7,315 nt of DNA, taken from an uncultured Treponema sp. (GTDB taxonomy: Bacteria; Spirochaetota; Spirochaetia; Treponematales; Treponemataceae). The notes below the pieces were generated by a model. The model saw only the letters and a program-made list of their open reading frames with translations. It searched no databases and had not been told where the DNA came from. Both the position numbers and the translations under genes were made by a program. The number at the start of each line of letters is the position of its first letter. Position 1 is the first letter of the stretch. Below, one piece after another: positions 1 through 7,315 of this stretch. The stretch spans positions 1-7,315 of the forward strand of contig CAMNHD010000073.1 of NCBI GenBank assembly GCA_946538875.1, written 5' to 3'.

Positions 1-1828
1 TGTCGTTGTTTATCCTTTCCGCCACAGTGTTGATGAGCTTGATAATCTGCTTTGCGCGGCGGTAACCGGAAGCGGCCTTTGCTCCAAAGATAAATGTGCG
101 TGACGGAGGATTGAAGCTTGGATCTTCAACAATGCGGTTGTACAGATACATGATGTGGAAGATGTTCAGCAGCTGTCTCTTGTATTCGTGCAGACGCTTT
201 ACCTGGGTGTCAAAGATGCTTTCCGGATCAAGGAATTCATTCTGTGCATGCTTGAGGTATTCAGCAAGACGCTCCTTGTTGTCAGTCTTGATTGCGGCAA
301 GCTTGTTAAGTGATTCTTCATCGTCAGCGAATTTTTCAAGCCCCTTGAGCTTTGTAAGGTCTGTTTCCCAGCCGTGACCGATGCGTTCTGTGATGAACTT
401 GGAAAGTTCCGGGTTGGAGCAGAGAAGCCAGCGGCGCTGAGTGACACCGTTTGTCTTGTTGTTGAACTTGTCCGGGTAGATTGCGTTCCAGTTCTTGAAC
501 TCCTGTTCCTTGAGCAGCTTTGTGTGCAGCTCGGCAACACCGTTCACGCTGAAGCATGCGTGTATGGCAAGCCAGCCCATGTAGACCTTTCCGTCATGGA
601 TGATGGACATGTGGTTCTGCTTTTCGTAATCATCGGGGAATTTGGCGCGCAGTTCTATCATAAAGCGGCGGTTGATTTCCTCGACAATCTGATAGATTCT
701 CGGAAGCAGTCTCTGGAAGATTTCAATAGGCCATTTTTCCAGGGCTTCGGCAAGAATGGTGTGGTTTGTGTATGCAAAGGTCTTTGTGACAACGGACCAG
801 GCATTGTCCCAACCAACATTGTATTCGTCCATCAGGATGCGCATCAGCTCAGGAATTGCCACAACCGGGTGGGTGTCGTTCAGCTGGATTACGTGATAGT
901 CAGGGAAGAGGCTGAAGTCGGTTCCCACATTCAGCACAAAGTGGTGCACAAGGTCCTGCAGCGAGGCTGATGTAAAGAAGTACTGCTGGCGCAGGCGGAG
1001 TTCCTTTCCCATAGGGCCGTTGTCGTTGGGGTAGAGGACACGGCTGATGTTTTCGGCGTTGTTCTGGCGTTCCACTGCACGGTTGTACTGCATGTCGTTG
1101 AACAGCTGCAGGTCGAATCCGTTGGGGCTGGAGGCCTGCCAGAGGCGCAGAGTGTTAACGGTGTTGTTTCCAAAGCCAACGATAGGCATGTCGAACGGGG
1201 TTGCTATGACTTCCTCCGCATTTTCTATGTAGAAGCGGTCGGAGCCGTCAGGAGTCTTTCCGTATTTAATCTGTCCGCCGAATTTGACAGTCACCGCAAG
1301 GTCGCTTCTCTTGACTTCCCAAGGGTCGCGGTGCTTGAGCCAGTTGTCCGGGAATTCCACCTGTTCGCCGTCGATGATATGTTGTTCGAACATACCGTAT
1401 TCGTAGCGGATACCGTAGCCGTTGCCCGGGTACTGGAGTGTTGCCAGTGAGTCAAGGAAGCATGCAGCAAGGCGTCCCAGACCACCGTTGCCAAGTCCGG
1501 CATCAGGTTCTTCGTCTTCGATAAGGTCATAATCAATGTCCATGTCCTTGAGTACATCAAGAACCTGTTCCTTGATTCCTGAGTTTATCAGGTTGTTGCT
1601 CATGGCGCGTCCCATAAGGAATTCTGCGCTCAGGTAGTACAGCTGTTTACGAGGTTTGGCTTCGTATGCGCGGCGGGTCTCCATCCAGTTAGGCATAATG
1701 ATTTCCAGTGCACTGGCGGAAACTGCGTCAAACAAGTCGTGTTTGTTGGCCTGTGTGATGTCCTTGCCGTATTGGCGGCGCAGACGACCTTCAAGATTCT
1801 TCTTGAACTGCTCTTTATCAAAGTTCAT
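1..1828 (-). CDS. glgP: Glycogen/alpha-glucan phosphorylase, N-terminal 609 residues (3' end beyond the left edge)
   Basis: Cytoplasmic enzyme of glycogen breakdown: it phosphorolyses terminal alpha-1,4 glucosyl units to glucose-1-phosphate, using pyridoxal phosphate (PLP). The frame is open from the ATG at 1828-1826 to the window edge, giving 609 codons plus one base. Hallmarks seen in order: YYLSAEF near residues 64-70, GLGNGGLGRLAACFLDS at 111-127, QLNDTHP at 315-321, YTNHTILAEALEKWP at 353-367, NKTNGVTQRRWL at 457-468, VKRLHEYKRQLLN at 543-555 and FGAKAASGYRRAKQ at 581-594. These correspond to the substrate- and phosphate-site segments of the family. The PLP-lysine motif (EASGTxNMK in the family) should lie just past residue 609, outside the window, so it cannot be checked. 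Family members are about 800-850 residues, so roughly three quarters are present. The start is fixed by a strong Shine-Dalgarno, and the protein lacks the phosphorylatable N-terminal extension of animal phosphorylases. No frameshift was seen. It lies 41 bp downstream of glgX. The malP/glgP substrate preference cannot be decided from sequence. Confidence 0.97.
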   Translation of the reverse strand, partial: MNFDKEQFKKNLEGRLRRQYGKDITQANKHDLFDAVSASALEIIMPNWMETRRAYEAKPRKQLYYLSAEFLMGRAMSNNLINSGIKEQVLDVLKDMDIDYDLIEDEEPDAGLGNGGLGRLAACFLDSLATLQYPGNGYGIRYEYGMFEQHIIDGEQVEFPDNWLKHRDPWEVKRSDLAVTVKFGGQIKYGKTPDGSDRFYIENAEEVIATPFDMPIVGFGNNTVNTLRLWQASSPNGFDLQLFNDMQYNRAVERQNNAENISRVLYPNDNGPMGKELRLRQQYFFTSASLQDLVHHFVLNVGTDFSLFPDYHVIQLNDTHPVVAIPELMRILMDEYNVGWDNAWSVVTKTFAYTNHTILAEALEKWPIEIFQRLLPRIYQIVEEINRRFMIELRAKFPDDYEKQNHMSIIHDGKVYMGWLAIHACFSVNGVAELHTKLLKEQEFKNWNAIYPDKFNNKTNGVTQRRWLLCSNPELSKFITERIGHGWETDLTKLKGLEKFADDEESLNKLAAIKTDNKERLAEYLKHAQNEFLDPESIFDTQVKRLHEYKRQLLNIFHIMYLYNRIVEDPSFNPPSRTFIFGAKAASGYRRAKQIIKLINTVAERINND

Positions 1829-1830
1829 TT

Positions 1831-1839
1831 GTTCCTCCT
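1831..1839 (-). promoter_or_regulatory. Ribosome binding site of glgP
   Basis: Read on the minus strand the sequence is AGGAGGAAC, a full-consensus Shine-Dalgarno, with 5 bases between AGGAGG and the ATG at 1828. It settles the glgP start and predicts strong translation, in contrast to the weak initiation region of glgX upstream. It sits inside a small inverted repeat (1831-1847) noted in the findings. Confidence 0.9.
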
Positions 1840-1869
1840 GGCAGAACTTAATATCCTTGTTAAAATTTT

Positions 1870-4014
<2,145 letters not shown>

Positions 4015-4051
4015 AAGTTTTGCAAAAAGACCACTAGAATTTACGAAAAAA

Positions 4052-4057
4052 AATATA
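4052..4057 (-). promoter_or_regulatory. Weak candidate -10 box for the glgX-glgP operon
   Basis: On the minus strand these bases read TATATT, one mismatch from the sigma-70 -10 consensus, about 37 bases upstream of the glgX ATG. The hexamer 17 bases further upstream, TTTTCT, is a poor -35. Start of transcription would be near 4045. Several other AT hexamers in the region would score similarly, so this is only the best-placed guess. Confidence 0.25.
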
Positions 4058-4124
4058 AATTTAAGACAATTATTAGAAAAAGTTTTTATTTCTTTTAAGA
4101 GACCTACCTTTTATCGTTTTTTTA

Positions 4125-4133
4125 TGTTAAAAT
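4125..4133 (+). promoter_or_regulatory. Candidate extended -10 promoter element for the lipoprotein gene
   Basis: The sequence TGTTAAAAT fits the extended -10 pattern TGnTATAAT with one mismatch in the hexamer (TAAAAT). The place where a -35 box should lie (about 4105-4110, TACCTT) is poor, which is tolerable for an extended -10 promoter. Transcription would begin near 4140, leaving a leader of about 25 bases that contains the Shine-Dalgarno. In such AT-rich DNA a chance match is possible. Confidence 0.5.
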
Positions 4134-4153
4134 ATTCCTTAAGAATTGTTATC

Positions 4154-4160
4154 GGAGGTG
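4154..4160 (+). promoter_or_regulatory. Ribosome binding site of the lipoprotein gene
   Basis: GGAGGTG, with 6 bases between GGAGG and the ATG at 4165. It is close to the ideal Shine-Dalgarno and decides the start codon, which is also the one that gives a proper lipoprotein signal peptide. Confidence 0.9.
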
Positions 4161-4164
4161 TCAA

Positions 4165-4227
4165 ATGAATAGTCGATACTTCTTTAAAAACGCACTCATT
4201 TTTATAGCTTTTTTGCTTTCTTCCTGC
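4165..4227 (+). other. Type II (lipoprotein) signal peptide and lipobox
   Basis: This encodes residues 1-21: a positively charged start (R4, K8), a hydrophobic run from A10 to L18, then the lipobox L18-S19-S20-C21. Signal peptidase II would cut before Cys21 (codon 4225-4227) after lipidation. The following residues, TNFLNGG, include no Asp at +2. The Asp+2 rule for inner-membrane retention is an enterobacterial one and may not apply in spirochaetes. Confidence 0.88.
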
Positions 4228-7200
4228 ACGAATTTTTTGAACGGCGGGGCTGTCGTCGAAGAACTCAAAGATGCAATTGCGTATAATAATGCAGAGATTG
4301 TCAATATAAAGTTTTGTTGCCCTAAAGAGATGCGAAAAATAAATCCCGAAAATTCTTATGCAGCGCATTTTGGATTTGATTTTGAAACTCAGTTTATTCT
4401 TAATACACAGGATTATGCAATAAAAAATCCTTCTTCAATATTAGAAGCAGTGAGTTTTGTCAATGAAAACCAAAGTCGCTCTGATTGTATAGAATTTGCA
4501 GTTCAGGAACAATCGCAGGAAGAAAAAGATAAAGGCATTTATAGGATAAAGGCAAAAGTAACAAAGGCTGCGGATGATATTTTAATTCGCCCTGTGTGTT
4601 TTGCCATACCAAGAATCACATCGACCTCTCCCGATTTTTATTCTGATGGTATAAACGCAAATGCTCCAATCATAATAAGCTATAATCTTCCAGTAGAAGA
4701 TGAAAATACTCCGGCAGGCGAAAGTCTTTTTCAGTTTGGGCCGGAAAAAATAAGGCTTACCTATAGTTCATTCAATATGAGCACATTTTTTGAAGCCCCT
4801 GTGCTGAATGAATCAAAAACTACCATAAAAATTATACCAAAAACACAGCAGCTTATAAAATTTATAAATGAACAGAATGCCATTCACATCGACATAAAAG
4901 TTTCTTTTGGAAATGAAATAGCGGCTGTAAAAGAAGGTGTTACAATTCCTCTTTATGAAAGCGAACTTTCCACCTTTACTGTTCGGTACAAGCCCGACGA
5001 GGAACTGACTCCTCCTGTAAAAGACACTTTTTTTGTCACAAGAGAACCAATTACCCTTGAAACTGCCGGTACGATTGACGGAACTCAGATATTCACACAA
5101 AAAGACTTTATTACAGATGTCCTGGACGACACATGGGAACATACTTCTGAAATAATCAGAAACAGAAGCAATGGTACGATATATATTTACGGTCGTTTTT
5201 ATGATGCGGAAAGCGGAGTAAAATCTGTAACGCTTACCGAACAGAGGACGAATGAATGGCAGCTGAGCGAAGCGGTTCAGGATTCCTTGTACGAGTTTAC
5301 TTATGACGAAAATTCAGAAAATGCAGAATTCGTGAGCGACGATAACGGATATACGGAATTTTGCATAAAGCATAGTCTTGTTTCTGAGGAAGGAGCTGTC
5401 CGCGTCAATGTTTTTGTGAATGATGTATGCGCAAACCCTTCCAAGGCAGAAAGTTTAAGCGTCATAAAACGAACATATTACGATTTTCATGATCTGTATC
5501 TATATAATATGCCTAGGAATCTTTATTGGAATAAAGATTATCCTGATTTGAATGTTCTTAGCAGTAATCTTAAGAATATTAAAATCTATAAGTTCATAGA
5601 TGATGGTGAAAATTATTATTATGATCAGATGCCTTCAGACCTTGCAGAAGTTGTTTATGGTCATGCTGTGGTAGGCGGCGATAATTTTACTGTTTATGCT
5701 GAGTATAAAGACAAAAATGGAGTAAAGAGAAAGGAAAAATTTTCAAATTTTGACGAACAGGAACAGTGCTGGAATCTTGATTTAGATGTCGAAAGTGTTG
5801 CCGGTTTTAAACTAAAAATAATTGCCATTGATGATATTGGGCTTACAGGCGAAAAAGAATTTCAGTTTCCTTACAACCCGCCAATTAAGACTATTACTGA
5901 AAAACCAGGATATAAGCTGATTTCTTTCAATAAAGCAGGTGGGCCTAAGTATATTCAGGTTTTTAAAGAAGATGAACAGGAATCTTTTTCTGGTGAAGAT
6001 ATAGTCGATCCGTGGAATGAAACTGCAAAAATTTACGATGGCAGGGATTATTGGTTGCTCCCTTGTGGTGATTATAGTATTAGTAGCAATAATCTTTGTG
6101 GAGAATTATATCATCTTGTTTTGGGAAATGAAAAACCTTCAGTTCCTGAAATAACAAACGAGCCGACTATTACAAAATCAGATAAAGAACAATCCTGGAA
6201 TATAAATTTTGAAATAGAAAATGCAGATATTTATGATGCCATTTATTGTGACTATACATATACACGGAGCAATGGATCTTCAAGTAGTTACAAATGCATA
6301 AAGGATACTGATGAATATAATCCGTTTATTTCAATATCAACATATCAATTATACTTATCTACAAGTTTTTCTTTCTCTTTTTATGGCATAAAAGACGGAA
6401 TGTCTTCTGACACCAAGACTATAACCATGGGCAAGATAACAGATCCAAAATATGATGACAAGCCTCCTTCACTTTATATTAATCGAATCAGTTATGACTC
6501 TTATACTGTAAAACTGACAGATTATGAGTCAGGTCCTGAATTCGGCATATTCGGTATAGGTGGGAAAACATATATTCTGGATTCTAATAACAGTTTTTCT
6601 TTAATAATTCCTGCAAGCTATATAAAAGACAATATCATGCTTTATAATAGAAATGACTATAATGGATATTATTGTAAATTTGATTATTTGGCGCGCGATG
6701 TTTCTGGAAATACGACTAAAAATGAATATCTTGTGAATGAACCATATAATAAAATTCATGCAATATCATCTTATACAAAAAATAACTCCGACTGGAAAAT
6801 AAAAATAAAAAATGTCTATTGGATTACACAAGAAGGAACAAGTACCCATAGATGTTGGACTTTTACTATATATACATTGGATTCATCTGGTCAGTGGGGA
6901 AATGAAACTATTTTTGAAACTTATGCAAAAAAAGAGGACCAGGTTTCTGTTTTTGACGATTACACAGCTGCTTTCCCTGAAGCCATGCCTTTTACAGAAA
7001 ATTCTTTTGTAAAGATTCTCGTAAAAAATAGCGGCGATTATAGTTCTCCAAATTATTTTTATACTGGAGATCCAGGTTCTGGAAAATTTGATAATTTTTG
7101 GGTTTATGGAAACAAAGTTGCCATTTCTTCCGATGCTCCAGTTTATGTCCACACTTTGTGCACTTCACTGTCTTACGAAGAGTGCAAGGAATGGCCTGTT

Positions 7201-7315
7201 GCTGAATGGGAAGACAATCATGAGGAAGTAGAATCTTTGTATTATGGTGATTTTTCAGAGTCCAACCACACGTCCGTAGTTCACGATATCCCTGTTGACG
7301 AGATTGAAAATGGCA
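4165..7315 (+). CDS. Large multi-domain Ig-like lipoprotein, Treponema-type, function unknown (3' end beyond the right edge)
   Basis: The frame is open for 1050 codons without a stop. The signal peptide has R4/K8, a hydrophobic core (10-18) and lipobox L-S-S-C with Cys21, predicting export and lipid anchoring, probably to the outer membrane or surface. Regions that can be told apart: a leader segment (22-141); an Ig-like domain at about 142-280 whose opening (ITSTSPDF...APIIISYNLPVE) resembles SbsA-type Big_5 domains; a second module from 'TPPVKDTFFVTR' (282) through NGTIYIYG (336-343) and DAESGVKSV (346-354) to about 436; a divergent AT-rich middle; an FN3-like stretch at about 656-757; an Ig-like module at about 767-857 starting PPSLYIN and containing ARDVSGNTTKN; and a closing region with GNKVAISSDAPVYVHT (982-997). 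There is no catalytic motif. It has 16 cysteines including Cys21. Codon use (many ATA, AAA, TAT, AAT) differs from the glycogen genes. The architecture suggests a structural, adhesive or binding surface protein, which is inference only. Confidence 0.9.
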   Translation, partial: MNSRYFFKNALIFIAFLLSSCTNFLNGGAVVEELKDAIAYNNAEIVNIKFCCPKEMRKINPENSYAAHFGFDFETQFILNTQDYAIKNPSSILEAVSFVNENQSRSDCIEFAVQEQSQEEKDKGIYRIKAKVTKAADDILIRPVCFAIPRITSTSPDFYSDGINANAPIIISYNLPVEDENTPAGESLFQFGPEKIRLTYSSFNMSTFFEAPVLNESKTTIKIIPKTQQLIKFINEQNAIHIDIKVSFGNEIAAVKEGVTIPLYESELSTFTVRYKPDEELTPPVKDTFFVTREPITLETAGTIDGTQIFTQKDFITDVLDDTWEHTSEIIRNRSNGTIYIYGRFYDAESGVKSVTLTEQRTNEWQLSEAVQDSLYEFTYDENSENAEFVSDDNGYTEFCIKHSLVSEEGAVRVNVFVNDVCANPSKAESLSVIKRTYYDFHDLYLYNMPRNLYWNKDYPDLNVLSSNLKNIKIYKFIDDGENYYYDQMPSDLAEVVYGHAVVGGDNFTVYAEYKDKNGVKRKEKFSNFDEQEQCWNLDLDVESVAGFKLKIIAIDDIGLTGEKEFQFPYNPPIKTITEKPGYKLISFNKAGGPKYIQVFKEDEQESFSGEDIVDPWNETAKIYDGRDYWLLPCGDYSISSNNLCGELYHLVLGNEKPSVPEITNEPTITKSDKEQSWNINFEIENADIYDAIYCDYTYTRSNGSSSSYKCIKDTDEYNPFISISTYQLYLSTSFSFSFYGIKDGMSSDTKTITMGKITDPKYDDKPPSLYINRISYDSYTVKLTDYESGPEFGIFGIGGKTYILDSNNSFSLIIPASYIKDNIMLYNRNDYNGYYCKFDYLARDVSGNTTKNEYLVNEPYNKIHAISSYTKNNSDWKIKIKNVYWITQEGTSTHRCWTFTIYTLDSSGQWGNETIFETYAKKEDQVSVFDDYTAAFPEAMPFTENSFVKILVKNSGDYSSPNYFYTGDPGSGKFDNFWVYGNKVAISSDAPVYVHTLCTSLSYEECKEWPVAEWEDNHEEVESLYYGDFSESNHTSVVHDIPVDEIENG

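Larger units (their letters stand above)
4015..4164. promoter_or_regulatory. Divergent intergenic region between glgX and the lipoprotein gene
   Basis: These 150 bases separate two genes read in opposite directions, so they must carry the start signals for both. The stretch is strikingly AT-rich, with an A8 run (4046-4053), A5 (4077-4081), T5 (4083-4087) and T7 (4117-4123). No convincing hairpin terminator, long inverted repeat, riboswitch-like structure or recognisable operator was found. The only short palindrome is TAAATTTA (4056-4063), which is unremarkable at this base composition. Confidence 0.75.

Noticed and set aside
199..540. Minus-strand open frame of 113 codons inside glgP
   Set aside because: It is a shifted frame of glgP, low in complexity and Ser/Thr/Arg-rich; the true frame is unbroken across it.
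374..970. Open frame of 198 codons on the plus strand
   Set aside because: It lies wholly antisense to glgP, whose conserved motifs run through the same bases, and the translation has no family features.
1829..1869. A separate promoter or terminator between glgX and glgP
   Set aside because: The 41-base spacer has no stable GC-rich hairpin with a T-run and no paired -35/-10 boxes; only the ribosome site is clear.
4056..4063. Palindrome TAAATTTA as a possible operator
   Set aside because: At 8 bases in very AT-rich DNA it is expected by chance, and no second copy or flanking symmetry was seen.
4015..4164. CRISPR repeats, tRNA or a small RNA in the intergenic region
   Set aside because: No repeated units, cloverleaf arms or GC-rich stem followed by a T run were found in these 150 bases.
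4111..4368. Minus-strand 85-codon frame over the start of the lipoprotein gene
   Set aside because: It overlaps the lipoprotein ribosome site and signal peptide antisense, with no support of its own.
4813..5142. Minus-strand 109-codon frame inside the lipoprotein gene
   Set aside because: It is antisense to the well-formed FFVTR module; its Phe/Tyr-rich content reflects the reversed AT-rich codons.

Overview
The window looks like chromosomal DNA from a host-associated spirochaete, most likely a Treponema. This rests mainly on the large lipoprotein at the right. Its short LSSC lipobox, the segment after the cysteine (an NGG run, then an 'ELKDAIAYNNA' stretch), and later motifs such as 'FFVTR' and 'NGTIYIYG' match a family of big lipoproteins I remember from Treponema genomes. 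That recall is unchecked, and the two metabolic genes alone would fit many bacteria. I put the genus at about two chances in three.

Layout. Positions 1-1828 (minus strand) hold the first 609 codons of glycogen phosphorylase (glgP); the gene runs off the left edge. Positions 1870-4014 (minus strand) hold a complete glycogen debranching enzyme of the GlgX/isoamylase type. The two are 41 bp apart, in the same direction, with glgX first, so they look like one transcription unit. Positions 4015-4164 are a 150 bp, very AT-rich divergent intergenic region that must carry promoters for both directions. Positions 4165-7315 (plus strand) hold the first 1050 codons of a secreted, multi-domain, Ig-like lipoprotein of unknown function that runs off the right edge.

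How the genes work together. GlgP removes glucose units from the outer chains of glycogen as glucose-1-phosphate and stalls a few residues from each branch point. GlgX hydrolyses the alpha-1,6 linkage of those short branches, so the pair forms a compact glycogen breakdown module. No synthesis gene (glgA, glgB, glgC) is visible. The lipoprotein is divergently transcribed, differs in base composition and codon use, and shows no sequence link to glycogen metabolism. I read it as an unrelated neighbour.

No RNA genes, CRISPR arrays, insertion sequences, prophage genes or convincing intrinsic terminators were seen. I found no new multi-gene system. The least understood item is the lipoprotein.
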